64,000 bases of DNA from Rhodamnia argentea. Taxonomy: Eukaryota; Streptophyta; Magnoliopsida; Myrtales; Myrtaceae. The DNA lies in contig NC_063157.1 of the NCBI RefSeq assembly GCF_020921035.1, forward strand, positions 24,879,015 to 24,943,014, in the 5' to 3' direction. Positions 44,347-57,567 of this stretch are shown here, one piece after another. Each line of letters opens with the position of its first letter. Position 1 is the first letter of the stretch. A program made the position numbers and the translations under genes. A model generated the notes under the pieces. It did not search any database. It saw only the letters and a list, made by a program, of their open reading frames with translations, and was not told where the DNA came from.

Positions 44347-45876
44347 GGCGGTGCCTTTGTGCTATTACCAAGAACTAAAAATCAGTAATTATTTTCTAAC
44401 CTCCTTTCTATTTTGTTTTAGATAAATAAAATCGAGGAGGGTGTGTGGTGTGTCCTCAAAAGCAAGCAACAGACAATTAATAAAACATTAATTTAATTCC
44501 CGTACAAAATGCTCCTCGTAATTTAATTTGCATCTGGCTTTGGCCCTCGTGATCTTCCCCGGTTCATGCACCATATCTCTTGTCCTCTTTACAAAGAACC
44601 ATGAAACTCCTCGAAATCGACAGATTCATCGACTCGTTTTTTTTCCAACGAACACAGCAACAGATTTAACCATCATAATCAAACCCCCTTCTCACATGGG
44701 GAGCCCTGTACTCAATAGGCCATATTCAAATGAATCGAATCGCGGTACGGTGGCGAACAATATAGATTAACATTTTTGTGTATAAGCTAGACCCAGAGGT
44801 CGGTCTCATGCTCCGTGCATGTATGAGACTCGGGGGACAGAACATTTAGCAGCACAAGATGTCCCCTTTTAGACACGAAACCGAATCCCGACATGCGATC
44901 CGCCACGACGAATCGTACGCTATAACTCACGGGGAAATTCCCACCTTGGAAGTCTCGTTCTGGTTGCCGTCCTTGTAATTCTTGAGAAATGGGATCATGA
45001 AGCAAGGTCTGTTAAATATTATTTTGGAACAAATTCTTGCAATGAAGTCTGCCGAGTGCTGACCCGGGGGAGGGGGGGGGGGGAGGATGAGGAGGGAGGG
45101 TTCCAAGAGGAAGATGCAAGGAAAGGAGGTCACATGGGAATGAATTAAAAACGCTTTTTGACCCGCCTAATTTTTCTCTTTTCCTTTCCGGATCGGTTGC
45201 ATTCTTCCCTATAGCGGGGCCCCATCGAAAAGATAAGCCCCATCTTATCGACAAGACCCCCCAAGAGAAAGAGTCCTTTGGACAACTTGTGACCGACAAG
45301 GACAAGAATACACAAACGATGGACCGTCGAATCGCAGAGGAGCCGTCGTTGAACAGCACCCACCATTTCAAGGTGAAACGTGTTAGTCAATTCGTCAGCC
45401 ACCAATCAGGTTGGTGGGTCATTTCCGCACATGGGGATCGCGGTGCAGCAGAGCAGAAAGAGAAACCAGTTCCAAATTCAAACAAGGACAAGCCAACGCG
45501 TCCAATTACAAGATAACACCCTTAGATTCCAACATGACAAAAGAGAAAACAAAGAAGGGGAAAGAAAAGAAAATGCACCTCACTTATTTATACGACAGTC
45601 TAGTAGAATAATCACTTAACCAGACACAACATTTATATATTCAGCAGCAGGGCTAGTCATGGGTCCTTGTCTAATATCTTATTTCCCCGTCTTAAGCCCT
45701 GCCTAAACTTTCTAAATCTACACCTAAAAATTTTTAAGAGAATACATAAGCTAAGCAAAGACATTGGCCAAGAAACTTAACTTGATCCAAGCAAAGAGAC
45801 CAAGGTTAAGTATAGTTCTCTCTTCGGAGAAATATACAGTTCCCAAGAACGCCCGAGACAAGCCGAGCAATCGGAA

Positions 45877-47715
45877 TCATTGCTGGAACCATGTAGTGAC
45901 ATCCTGCTTCGGCAGGGCATCCATAACTCCGCCCGGTACCTCCTCCTTGAAATCAAAAGACGACAAATCGAATGGAGACCCGAACATGAGTTGTAGGTTG
46001 TCATGGCTGTGGTTGTTGGCCTCGAATGAAGAGTTCATGGCCTTGAACCGGTCGAACTGAAGGTCCTCTCTAGTGAACATGTGATGATTGGTCGAAGCAC
46101 CGGGTTGATGGAAGAATGATCCCACGTACTCGTTTTGTTGAAGCTTTGGCTGAGGACGGCTCCGCTCTTCTATGATCGCATCGTTCCCGGGATTCATGTT
46201 CTTATTGCCTTGGATGCTGGTATCGTAGATCGACATAAGATCGGAGATCACTTTCTGCCCATCTTCAGGAACTCCTAGCCCTGACAGATCAAAGGGGGCT
46301 GATGCTGAATTGACTGCTGAAGCCAAGGGCTTGGACTGGACAAAAGCTTGAGGGAAAATGACTGGCTTGACCTCATTAACATGAAAGTTTGACCCGCCAA
46401 ACTCTGAAGAATTGCTTCTGTAAGGGCAACTTAGCTGGTGATTGTCCCTCGAGGTTCTGTCACGGAACCCTAGTCGCAGTTCACTGTAAGGGCACTGCAG
46501 GAACTCACAGGTGAAAATCTTGTGATCCATCATCATGTTCAAATCATTGCAGGGCTTCCTCTTCCGCACCATATCTAAGTTGGTGACAACTTCTCCCTTC
46601 ATTGGAAAAGGCGATTGCTGAACAAATGGAATTCTCTCTCTCATTCTCTCCAGACCCAGATGAGATGGTGGGTTGAGATTCTCAGGCTTGCAATCTTGTA
46701 CATCGAAGTTGGGCTCGTCTTCTGCCCCTTCGACATCATACTCACTACAGTCATTTATGACCAAAGACCCGCTCCCTCCTGATGAGGACAGTGGGAGGCA
46801 TGAATCTGGGTAAAGCTCTCGCGCCAAAGACTCCTCTTGGTTTATTATAGCTAGCCAAGTAGCGCTTTCCTTGGCTGTCATCTTGTCTTGCAAGCACTTG
46901 GACTGCCTCACGAGCTTGCGGATCTTGGCAATATCAGGAGACATGTGCTTGATTACCGCCGTGAGAACACCTACCTTCCACGCCTTCTTAAGATCATGAG
47001 GCTTCTTGTAGGGCGGCGGTCCTTGATCCTTCGGCAGACCCAGCTGGGGCCACCAGTCCTCGTTTCCAGTGGGCCACCATGGCGGAGGAACGCCTTTCTC
47101 CAATGGGAACCGCCTCTGAGGGGGGTCACAGTGCTGCATGAGTGCTGACAGAAGCGAGCCGAGGGTTGTGTCCTGAAGCTCTTGCAGTGTGTGCGGGGTA
47201 GGCCCGATGGGGTTGCACCCATCGTTCTTCCCGGGAACGGAATGATCCGCTTGGTACTTGGATATGGCGGCTGGACCATTTCGATCAAACCTGACTTTGT
47301 CCTTCCACCATTCTCTGAGATTGTCTGATGCCCCGGTAACTGGCTTTCCCTTTTCTGGGATGATTCCATACACAAAACCCTGAGCCTTGCAGACCTCCAT
47401 CATCTTCAACATGTACTTGAGAATTCCATCCTGAGCTCTCGACATCTTCTTCCTCCTCGCCTGCTCTTGGGATTGCCGCTGTTTCGCGATATCGACTCCT
47501 TCCTTTCCCTTGTTCTGCTCCTTCAGCCGCTTGAGACGCATCTTGTCCCTCCACATCCTTCTCTCGAGTTCGTCCACATCGATCTCTTCATCAGAGTAAT
47601 CATCCTCCACAGTGGCCTCTGGCTCAGTTTGCGGAGCGACCAGATGTCCCTCCCCAAGAGGGGCAGAGAAGAAGTCCAGATCGCCACAAATTCCCAAATC
47701 ATCAAACATCATCAT
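45877..47715 (-). CDS. EIN3/EIL1: EIN3/EIL1 ethylene-response transcription factor
   Basis: A single-exon CDS of 612 residues encodes an EIN3-type nuclear transcription factor, the primary activator of ethylene-responsive genes that EBF1/2 target for degradation. The start [16 protein letters not shown] at 47715 matches the family; an upstream in-frame ATG at 47760 lies in the leader and is less likely. The acidic N-terminus ([20 protein letters not shown]) and basic regions ([32 protein letters not shown]) lead to the DNA-binding core at about residues 80-300, containing [66 protein letters not shown] and the [19 protein letters not shown]-like helix. The C-terminal half is Asn/Ser-rich with [10 protein letters not shown] and ends VTTWFQQ. 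The CDS is unbroken. A leader intron and GA tracts precede it. EIN3 versus EIL1 cannot be separated by sequence alone. Confidence 0.96.
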   Translation of the reverse strand: MMMFDDLGICGDLDFFSAPLGEGHLVAPQTEPEATVEDDYSDEEIDVDELERRMWRDKMRLKRLKEQNKGKEGVDIAKQRQSQEQARRKKMSRAQDGILKYMLKMMEVCKAQGFVYGIIPEKGKPVTGASDNLREWWKDKVRFDRNGPAAISKYQADHSVPGKNDGCNPIGPTPHTLQELQDTTLGSLLSALMQHCDPPQRRFPLEKGVPPPWWPTGNEDWWPQLGLPKDQGPPPYKKPHDLKKAWKVGVLTAVIKHMSPDIAKIRKLVRQSKCLQDKMTAKESATWLAIINQEESLARELYPDSCLPLSSSGGSGSLVINDCSEYDVEGAEDEPNFDVQDCKPENLNPPSHLGLERMRERIPFVQQSPFPMKGEVVTNLDMVRKRKPCNDLNMMMDHKIFTCEFLQCPYSELRLGFRDRTSRDNHQLSCPYRSNSSEFGGSNFHVNEVKPVIFPQAFVQSKPLASAVNSASAPFDLSGLGVPEDGQKVISDLMSIYDTSIQGNKNMNPGNDAIIEERSRPQPKLQQNEYVGSFFHQPGASTNHHMFTREDLQFDRFKAMNSSFEANNHSHDNLQLMFGSPFDLSSFDFKEEVPGGVMDALPKQDVTTWFQQ

Positions 47716-47846
47716 TGTCTGATATAGATCTAAGACGGAAAAAACCGCAAAAACCCTCACAAGCTTATAAGATCAGAATCCAAAAACAAGACCTAAACAC
47801 CGACTCCAGCGCACAAGGTTGCTCGAGTTGCTGGGTTTCCGTTATA

Positions 47847-48460
47847 CTGCAAGAGGAGGATGGAGGAGATAAACCAAGTGAGTGAGACCAGATCATCATA
47901 TTCAAGTTTTGACATGATTCAATCAAGATAGAAAAATGAATCTAACATCTGCCAACCAAGATGCTTAACCCCAGGTTCTGTAAGATGTCAGGAATAGGAA
48001 GATCTATGTCCCACGAATCGCAAAAAAAAAAAAAATGAAAAATGAAAAATCTAGAGCAGAACGCGTTTCTTCTTGAGAGCAAGCTGTGAAGGCCAACTCC
48101 CTAGCTTCTGCAAGCGACTCCATACGATTCGACCGAACAGATTCTTCCAAAAGTTCAACCACATCGAACCAGCTCCGAAAGCTAAATATCTCTAGAAGAT
48201 TTCTAAAATATCTCCAACACAAGACAAGGGACATTCAGAAGAACTCAAAAAGAAATCGAAAGAGCGACCAATCGAATCGAAGTCACCGACTTCTGGAATT
48301 AGAATCGCGCGGAGGACTCACACGAGCGAAGTCAAAACTCATCGAAACCGAATCAACCCAACCCCTCTCCGATCACTCACCGACTCCGCGACACCGGCGA
48401 GTCGATTCAACTCAGAACCGACAACAGCTCGGAACAACGCCACTCATCAAACTGGGAAGA

Positions 48461-48496
<36 letters not shown>

Positions 48497-48560
48497 CCGC
48501 AAAATCCGAAGACCCAAACACAGAAACGAGTCAGCTAAAACGAGACTCTAATGATCGCAC
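47847..48560 (-). other. Predicted 5'-UTR intron of EIN3/EIL1
   Basis: On the minus strand the donor CCAG/GTGCGATC ends a leader exon at 48561, and the acceptor CTCTTGCAG/TATAAC opens the second leader exon at 47846, 131 bases upstream of the ATG. EIN3-family genes commonly have such a leader intron. It contains a (CAA)n tract at 48462-48497. Confidence 0.65.
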
Positions 48561-48639
48561 CTGGAGAAATCAGAGCATCAAAAGATCTCAGCGAAGCTCC
48601 TGCGATTCCCCCGCAAGTCAATCCTTTTGCATCCTCTGC

Positions 48640-48886
48640 TATCTTCGAGAGAGGAGAGAGAGAGAGAGAGGGAGAGAGAAAGGAGAGAGAGAGAGCCTTT
48701 TTATCTTGATATTGTTGCGATGCGATCCATACTTCTTTATTTCATGACGGCTTTGTGAGTGGTGGCACCGATTCGTGAAAATAGGAGTGAGAGAGAGAGA
48801 GAGAGAGAGAGGAGGGGGTTAAAGAGGTGCGAAATGCGAATTGAACAACGATGGCATTGACCTTATTCCGGTTCGGGGATATATAA
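48640..48886 (-). promoter_or_regulatory. EIN3/EIL1 core promoter with TATA box and GA tracts
   Basis: A TATATAT box lies at 48879-48885 (minus-strand direction). GA tracts at 48788-48812 and 48646-48695 lie 70-240 bases downstream, in the probable first leader exon. GA repeats near start sites are binding sites for plant BBR/BPC proteins. The start site is inferred, not shown. Confidence 0.45.
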
Positions 48887-51845
48887 GAACCGGGTCAGGC
48901 CAATCCAATCTGGGACGCGGGACAGGGACAGCCGTTTCTCGGAGTGGCATTTAAGACACAGCTCCAGTGTGGGGACCGCGTCTCCTTCGCCGCCGGGTCG
49001 GGTCGTGGCCACAATGATTGTCGAGCGAGTGGGGGGCTCCGGGGTGTGGGGAGGCAGGACGGTAAATTCGTACCCCAATCGGCCAATCCCCCCACTCGGA
49101 CTTGTAATAATTGAGGGGAGAGAAAGACAGGGGTAAAAATTTGGAAACATGGAAATTTCTTTCTGGGGTAACTTGTGTTCTGCCATGTGTATCCCCCGAC
49201 TTTTATGGAACGTTTCAAGTTTGCCCGGGAGAGTACGAGCTGGCAATTCGTGTTAAGGTTTCGTACCGAATTTATGTCGGGTTTCATGGAGCGTTACCCG
49301 CTCTCAATTTCCACATAAGGCCGGGTTTGAATATAACTAAACATAGCATCTCAGCATATTCAGTTAATTAGACTTTTAAAAAAAAGAGTCAAAATGCGCA
49401 TCGTTCATGTTATTTATCCGCGCATAACGGCTAGGCGTGTCTATGTTAAGAACGCGATTGAACTTAATTCGAACACTCTTGATCACATATCGCGAGCCCA
49501 CGGGGTTGGAAAGTGACCGGTCCCGATTATAATATAGGGGTATATTCCCAAAACCAATAATATATTATTTTGATAATATTTCGAGCGCGTGTGTAAATCC
49601 AAATACTATCCATTCATGGGAAAGTGACTGTGGGGGCCCTGCTCAAGTGGTCAAAGTGGGGTTTATTTAAGGACGAGGGGTAAGTTTTGCACAGTTGAGA
49701 AAAATGAATATCAAATTCAAAAAAATAATGGCAGTGAAATCGACTGTTTGGCGAGATATTTGTCACGTGCTTTTTTATTAATAGAAGGTTTTATGAAAGA
49801 GGCTAGTGAAAAAGAATAAATACGGGGTAGAAAGAACGTTTCAAATTGAAGATCTTTTTAACCATTTGTAGACATGTGGGGACCTACTCATCGTCAGGGA
49901 GACCAATTATTGTGTTGCTTGGACCGATGGAGATGGAAATGCACGGCATTGCTAAATACGCGTTGAGATATCTTCCTTTTGTTAGCTAGTTATTAGATGA
50001 AGATGGGGTTTTGACTATAAATGATCTGCGATCGGAGCGATTTTGAATTGAATTTCCCAATGTCCGCAAAGACGAGGCAAGAACATGCCCCTTTACTTTG
50101 CCATCGGAGAATTTTCGAATCAGGCCAAATGAGCAATCGGTGTTTCCAATTGCATGCGATTTGCGGATCGGGGGTCCATGAAAGGAAAAGAGGAGGCACC
50201 CAAAAGCGCGAATGAAAAATTATTGGGAAGATCTGCGTGTATCTAACGAGAATAATCTAGTTAAGAAGGTCCGAATGGTTTTTTTAGATGAATTTCGCGA
50301 AAGCTTGATATAGAGGGAAATATTTGTTTAGATCCAGGTAGGTCCACATGGATCGGGTGCATCGCTATTTTTAATCACGAGTGTTCTACATCGACACGTG
50401 GCGATCGATGATTTTGATTCGCTTATGTTCCGTAGATCAGAGTCTATGGAAAAGAGAGGAGGAGAGTATGGTAGGCCCAAATGAAGAACCTTGTAAGAAC
50501 CCCAAAAGAGGCTCAGATGAAGAATTATTGAAAGAATATCCGGCGGTCCGTAAAAGCATAATCATAGAATCGCACCGTTTCGTGTCCAAAATAATGCCAA
50601 GGCACCGCTACTATCCTTACAGATGGAAAATTAACCGATTCTGGAAAACGAGAAGGTTTGCATCTATATGATAGGATTAATCCATTTAAACGTTCACGCA
50701 ACCATTTTAAAAAATCCAAACGGTATTTTTGACATAAATCTCGAGAAAGCTCGACATGAGGGGACAACACGGGATCGGCATGAGTTAACATGATTATCGG
50801 GAAAACCCGAAGGCGACAACACGGATTGGCACGAAATTAACATTCCTAAGTTCGAATTAGCTAAAAATGAGATGGATTTTCAGCGACCCGCCATTGGAGC
50901 AGTAACGAAACGAGTCAACATTTAGCGTGCAACCCAGGTCCAGCTTGGTTTTTCTGATCACTCCTGGTGGTGGGTTGGGCCCCTTTCAACGAGTTTAATT
51001 GCTTGGGTCTCGCACAATTTTGCTTCTCCATTTTCAACGTTAGGCCCATTCAGCCCGGTAAATCTATTTTGGGAAAACGATGGGGAACGGCCCATAAACC
51101 TTGACTTAATATGTAATGTCGTCGTTTCCTAAACTTTAGTTCAATATACAATATTATACCTAATTTTTTATTTATTCAAGATGGTCCGTGAACTAGAACT
51201 CTCTTTATATCCAAACCAATGGAGACATTTGAAATATTCTAATGAAATAAATACGACGTTCTCTCGTTTTGATGATGACATCTCAAAATAAATGATTATA
51301 AGAATAATTGTGCCTTAAAGAGTGCTTCTAGCGTGATCACACACGTAGTTTTTTGCCAAGTTCGTCATGCTACAAAGTGATATTATTTTACTAACTCAAT
51401 CAATTAGTTAATTTGAAGTTCCAAATTTATTCCATCGATGGTGGAATTCGCCGGACTCCATCCGGCGATGGATGGCGCAATAACCTCTATTTCATTTTAG
51501 ACAAGCCTTTCAATCTATATCGTGTCACACCACGCCACCAACACCAAAGTATGCTCTTTTTAATTTTGGGATCAATGATTACCTAACTCGTTTTTCCGAA
51601 ATTAAAATGGTTAGTATGTCTAAACATGGTCAATGCAATTGGGAAACAAGTATTATGCGGTATTCATCAAGCGGCATGTGAAATGACGGATCTCGGCCGT
51701 TATAACACGGAACGTAAACGGTTTCATATGACTTTTAACTGATTTAACGGTTTCATGTGACCATAACAGATTTAACGGTTTCCTAGTACACCCGATGGTC
51801 GATGCATTAGACGAGAAGAATAACCCGAGACAAGGAACCACCAAC
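48887..51845. other. Spacer between EIN3/EIL1 promoter and ascorbate oxidase 3' end
   Basis: About 3 kb of AT-rich DNA without a supported gene. A degraded foldback-like segment lies near 51110-51250. Two short regions (50160-50230 and 50450-50530) share loose similarity but no clear repeat. The last 190 bases are the likely ascorbate oxidase 3' UTR. Confidence 0.5.
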
Positions 51846-54800
51846 TCAATCCCTCGTCAATTCTTGTCCTCGTTCGTCGTTCGAAGCCATCCTCATCTTC
51901 GCCGTCGAGCCGCATGCGATCGCCTCCACCGGTATCCCACGGACCCGGTCCACGCCCTCGGCGAACACCACGCCCATCCCCATGTGGAGGTGCGCCTCCA
52001 CGTGGCAGTGGAACGCCCATGCCCCGGGGTTGTCCGCCACGAACCTTATGGCCGTCCACCCGTACGGGTACACCACGGCCGTGTTCTTCAACGGCGGATC
52101 CTCCAGGTTGAAATGCCTCTCTGCCTCCGCTGCCACAAACCGCCCCTCGCCGTACCCCAAAACCCAGAAGTCGTGCCCGTGCAAGTGCCACGGGTGGATC
52201 TCGCTAACGTTCTCCTTCATCGCGTTTGCATTCTGAAGCACCACGTCGACCGTGGAATTGAGCCGTAGCCGGTAGACTCGGCTCCCGATGGTGGAGTTGG
52301 GGTTTGCCAGCGGCCTCATGAGGTCATAGTTCGCCAGGAACGTCTCTGGCGGCGGAGCCCCATCGAAGGCATGCTTCAGTCGGAACTTGATAGAGCCCAA
52401 GTACGGGGTCGCGGGGAGCGCCAGCGAGATGTTGTTGATCGACCACCTGAGCAGCCCATTGACGGTGTTCTGCGTGTTGAGGAGGACGATCTGGCGGTTG
52501 GATTTCATTGGCGGCTTCGGGGACCGTCCGGCGAGGGCGTGGATCTTCAAGGAGAACCGCTTGCTGCGATCAAAGTCATCCCAGCGAGGGGTGACCGGAG
52601 GCGGCAAGGGAGGAGGCTTAAAGGGCGGGTTGGGTTTGTAATTGAGGATGGTCAGGGCTTGGGTGGTGTTCGGCTGCCTTCCCCGGACGCCGGCAGAGAT
52701 GAAGTAGTTGGCAGCGGGGTTTTGGTCGGTGGTGAGGAGGACAGAGTAAGTCTCGCCGGAGTAGATGTCGAGGTCATCGACAGCAAAGGGCTGGACGTAG
52801 TTGCCGTCGGCTTCCACCACCACCAGCTTGTGGCTCTGCCAAAAAGTGAAGCACACGCTATTTTGGTTAGGCTTTATGCATGCAAATGGATGGATGTCAC
52901 GACAACGATTTCATACTTAGAATATCATTAAGCCATCATGATTAATTAAATACAGCAAAAATAGTATGATAATAAGAATCTGCATCTGGCATAGAATAGC
53001 GTAATAAATCCCGTAATCATTTCACAGAGAGTAATTATTTATGTTCCAAGTCACAGCCTTATGCCCAAAACATCGCGAATAGATAGGTGTTCACGAGGAC
53101 GAACCGCGACCGCAAAGTTGAGGGAGGCGAGAGAAGTGGCGCTGGCGAGTCGGAGCCGGTACGTTCTGTTTGGAAGCACGGGGAGAATCTGAGGTGCACA
53201 CTCTTCGTGCCCGAGAAACTGGCATTGACGGCCTCGACCTGCGGTTGTGTTGCTGCCGGCGACGATAAAGCTCGATGCAAACGAGCAAGTGTATTGCCCT
53301 CTTCCGTTTATCAGCAACGACTGCACAAAGAATCCAAACACAAGCATAGAGGCATAAGCACACACTCAGGAACATCATAGACATATAAGATAATTATGTG
53401 ATTTTCCTTAATCCATTGTGCAATTAACAACCTAATCTAGACCACAAAAGATAAATGATATAAAAGTTATCATGGAGTCCACTAATACAAGAATTTGTGG
53501 TTCACAATATATTGTTACTTTCACAGTCAATCAAACACGATTATAGGCGCACATGACAACACTTTTGCTCTAAAAATCAATTCCTACTTGTCAGTTCTTG
53601 CCGGAAGTTAATTTTTCAACTTCTACTTATTAGAAGAAGTTGATTTTTCTACTTTTGGAGAGAAGTGATTTTTTTTTTACTTCTTCAAGCGATTCCAAAA
53701 TTACTACTGGAGCAACAAACAAAAAAATCCAGAAGTAGCATAACCAAATGAATTTCCGCTTCAGAAGCACTTATAGAACATAAATTCTACTCTAGAAGTT
53801 TTTCTGTGTGTGCCATGCTAGCAAAACCCTACACCCTACATATAATCATTACAAGAATTAAGAAGAACTACCAAATAGATGGTCAATCTAGATAATCCTA
53901 AAAGGATGTTGGCTAAATCTTTCCAAGTTTTGGGACAAAATAAGATTAAAAGGGTCACTAGGGTACATCTTGGATTTTTTTTTTTTTTTTGGGGTCTTCT
54001 TTTTCCAGTTAAGGTGGGTCGTCCAATAATGGAAACATTTTCCATTAACTCATTATTTTCCAACAATACAAGTGATCGTTTTTAGAAAAATATTTTGCAA
54101 ATCATTCATTTATCACGAAACAAATGGACCATAAATGTCGATCGGGATTATTTCAATCGCTTTACAAAGTTGATCAAAATCACCTTATTTTTCCTTCAAT
54201 AATGGGTCCAAACACATACCCATTCAGGCATTCATATGATAAACATTAGTAGCAAGAAATTTTAGTTATTTATCTCAATCTTTCTTGTCGAAGCAAAATC
54301 TAAGCATGCATTTTTTTTTCCTGTAACTATCGCCCATAACTTTATTTTATTTATTTTCCAATACTATATTTATTGATTCGTTTCTTTTGTGTCACTTTCT
54401 TTCATGGACTACTACCACCTCTTCTCTTGACTTCCCTTCACTTCGGGTAGGATAAGTGCCCTTTCTAGTCTATATCGTAGCCCCTCCTCCTACCAGCCGA
54501 CCTGAAGTTAGAAAGCCTAACTTCAACAACCTCTCATTCCGACGAAAAAAAAAAGAAAAAAAACCTCTTACAAGGCGCTAAAGCTCTGTTTTTATTATTT
54601 ATCTTTCAATATTATGTGTCGGTAAAAAATGAGCCCAATATAAGGTTGATCTTTTAATACTATTACGGGTCTTATTAACGAGTATCGTAGGATCCTAGGA
54701 TCATAGTTAAGACTATGGAAAATAGAAATAGCGCATATCGACACGGTTCAAAAGTTGAGCAATAAGACATTTCGAAAAAGTTGCATACTTTAAATAGGAA

Positions 54801-55168
54801 CATCTATATTTTCAAAGCACAATGAATGAAGGCTTAACAAGTACCGTGAGGGATACTCCTTAACATTTTCCCATATTTATCAAGTACAAGATAAGCATCT
54901 CTACTTTATTAGACTCTTTCAAAAACCTCGTCATAAAAAATTAGCCTTAACCATATAATATATACAAATGTAGGTATTACAAAATATATATATGCAGAAA
55001 CAATTATTTATAACCGTTCATTACCAAAATGCGATTCTATTATTTCTTATGAATCAAATATCATTACCATAATATATATAAAATGATATTGTTAACTCGG
55101 TTGGAGATTAACAAACAAAATATACGTAAGAATCGATTAGAGATTTATTATCGGACTTTGCTAGCGTA

Positions 55169-55199
<31 letters not shown>

Positions 55200-57011
55200 T
55201 ATATATATTTTGTGAATGTGAGAATAACAACATGTTTGGGCCACAAATCTTTGAAAGAGTGGAACTTCACAATAATTTTAAATTATTTATTATTTAATTT
55301 TTCTTGGCTCATAACATGCTGTCGATCTCATAGTAGGTAAAAAAACTGATATGTAAGCATATTCCTAATAATTATAGACATTTGTTAAAGCGGTCCTCAC
55401 AAATTAATCACCGGATATAAACCTCGGACTTAGGCGCACGAAGCTTTAGTCAACTATAGATGTCCTAAGTTAGTCTCTGCAACACACATCATCACCCACA
55501 TGGCTATCATCGTACAACAGAATTCTCCTTTGACCAGCGTCAAAAAGGAAAATCATTTGATCTAGAGTTCAAACCCCAGAAGAAGAAAATATATGCAACA
55601 ATAAACAAAATGGGAAATTACACGAGTTTTCATCCCTGTAACAGAGAAAACAAGATCCACTAGTATCGGAAATCGACAGTGTTATAATCAAATGAAAGAC
55701 CGATACTTGAAAAATGATGCTGCAAATCGCCTTTAGATCGACGTCGGTCACCCCGGCAATTCGGAAACCAAACGATGATTTCAAAGATTATAAATACGAA
55801 CTTGACCCTGGCGAGGACAATGCGGTATGTATATATATATGTACCTGAGGTTCGCCGATCCAGCGGAACGGCATGGAGGAGAGGCCGACCTCCTGCTCGT
55901 GCACGCTTTGGTGCCACCAGTCGCTCAGCAAGAGGCTGAACTCGCCGTCGTAATCGAACGGCTCCTTCTCTCCTTCCGCGACATCTACTATCAGTGATCC
56001 GTATAATCCCGCTGATCTCTGCATGCCGTAGTGTCCGTGGTAGAAGTGCGTTCCTGCCTGCATCGAACACAGACTTCACACATCATATCGTTACAATAAC
56101 CTCGTGTACTAATCCAACATTATACATCAAATATTTCGTTCACCAAAGTCGCCTGTTCCCGAAAGCAGCATATACATTTGCACGTTTCAGAGAAAAGTTT
56201 GATTTGCTCATGATCAACTGCAATGTATAGTCTTTATCAACTACTCACATAGAGAGAAGCTACCATATAAGAAATTTGATGAGTAAAGCTATTCTTAATT
56301 TGCTTATCGATGTAAAAGGTACTTGCTTTTCGCTGTTTTAATGGATTTCGACCACACGGGGCTATGTCGCAGTGTCGTATCGTTGGCGTATATATGTTAA
56401 TGGAATTTTAATGGATTTCGACAGAAAATTTGGCGCATGCAGCACGTGAAATCGTGCGACGACGAACGCGTGCTCGCGCAAGAGGTAGAGAGAGAGAGAG
56501 AGACCTTGTCGACTTTGAATCTGTAAACGAAGGTTTCTCCAGGATTGATGGCGCACTGAGAGACGGAAGCAGTTCCATCAGCCCATGGAGTTCCAAACTG
56601 AAAACATGCATAAGAAATGATAAATCAGAGGAAAAAGGAGAAAATTCATTCAGCGGTATTCACAAAAAAGTAATGTGAAAAGCTCTGTATGGGCTACGTA
56701 AGTAAAGCGCTCATTATGGCGGAAGACCATGTGCAGTTAACCTGTCTAATTCCATGCCAGTGGATGACCACACCCTCGGTGTGGAGCCTGTTGGTGAGCT
56801 CCACATGAAGGGTGTCCCCGGCCTCGGCCCGGATCGTCGGGCCCGGGAACTGGCCGTTGATCCCCATCACGAGGCCCTCGACGCAGTCCGGCGACCGGAA
56901 CGCGTAGCCGACCTCCCATTTGAAGTGCTGGGTCTTGGATCCCAGAGGCAAAGGCGGCCGGATCAGAAGCAGGACGGCGATGAAGTTGATGATCATCCCT
57001 AGGGTTTCCAT
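51846..57011 (-). CDS. L-ascorbate oxidase (apoplastic multicopper oxidase), five exons
   Basis: The 593-residue product oxidises ascorbate to monodehydroascorbate with reduction of oxygen to water in the cell wall. Exons are 56742-57011, 56505-56597, 55845-56057, 53105-53320 and 51846-52835; all joins are in phase 0. A signal peptide ([20 protein letters not shown]) opens the protein. The three cupredoxin domains show all copper motifs: [40 protein letters not shown] and [20 protein letters not shown], including the Cys and axial Met of the type 1 site. [10 protein letters not shown] and [11 protein letters not shown] are typical of ascorbate oxidase rather than laccase or SKU5. The chosen start METLGMII avoids a charged 18-residue extension that would displace the signal peptide. 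Donors after exons 2 (GTCTCT, running into a CT tract) and 4 (GTTCGT) are weak. Intron 3 is 2.5 kb. Confidence 0.94.
53545..53825. mobile_element. Possible hAT-like MITE in ascorbate oxidase intron 3
   Basis: The left end (GGCGCACATGACAACACTT) and the right end read backwards (GGCACACACAGAAAAACTT) are similar. Internal 'agaagt/acttct' motifs in both orientations would fold on each other ('caacttctacttattagaag'). No clear target duplication was found, so the boundaries are tentative. Confidence 0.35.
55169..55196. repeat. (AT)n microsatellite in ascorbate oxidase intron 3
   Basis: A pure AT tract of about 28 bases lies in the long third intron; it continues as AT-rich sequence to about 55210. 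Confidence 0.9.
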
Positions 57012-57567
57012 TGCACCCTGCAGAGTGACCAGGCAACGTGGGTCGATGGAGTCGTCTCGTTTCACTTATGATCTAGTGAAGTGGGAGCGGATTCTTTTCA
57101 AGAGATCAGAGGGAGAGAGAGGAGAAGAAATGGTTGAAGTTGGTGAACCACTCCCCAGTCGAGTGACAGCCAAAAAAAGTGAAAGGTGATGATTAAGCCG
57201 TTCATACACAAGTCCAAGAGACGAAAATAGCAGGTCTTCTTCTCAGTGAAATTCTCAGTATGTGGGAAAAATTTCAGTTGTGGATGGGTCGCTCTTGTGA
57301 TTGCTAGTGGCAATTCTTGTCCTTCACTTGCTGTACAATTACAGCTGTTGTGTGAATCTGTGATATGTCACATGATATGCTACCTAACACTGTGATTTTC
57401 ATTCATCCTATTCTATTTTGATTAGAGAATTAATTATATAACGGTTTTTGATTGGCTGTATAGTTAGCAGCTTGTTCTAGACAATAAATAAATAATTAAT
57501 TAATAATCAATTGAAATTGCTATGGCATCCACTCTTTCAAGAATTTATGACACATAACATACTTTTA
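57012..57567. other. Ascorbate oxidase upstream region
   Basis: The first 150 bases upstream of the ATG are purine-rich on the plus strand and fit a leader. Beyond, AT-rich DNA extends to the MITE. No distinct promoter element could be fixed. Confidence 0.4.

Larger units (their letters stand above)
40215..45876. other. Repeat-rich spacer between the copia element and EIN3/EIL1
   Basis: About 5.7 kb without a supported gene. It contains a hairpin-ended MITE (41271-41492), a foldback element (42545-42935), a T17 run followed by G14 (43841-43883), an 81-bp direct repeat pair (43914-43994 and 44266-44346), and a G-rich run (45066-45083). The last 200 bases are the likely EIN3 3' UTR. Confidence 0.5.

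Noticed and set aside
47716-47760. Upstream in-frame ATG extending EIN3/EIL1 by 15 residues
   Set aside because: Family proteins start at the MMMF motif; the extension has no conservation that I know of and lies in the leader.
52371-52931. 186-codon plus-strand open frame
   Set aside because: It is antisense to the last ascorbate oxidase exon, whose copper motifs prove the real strand.
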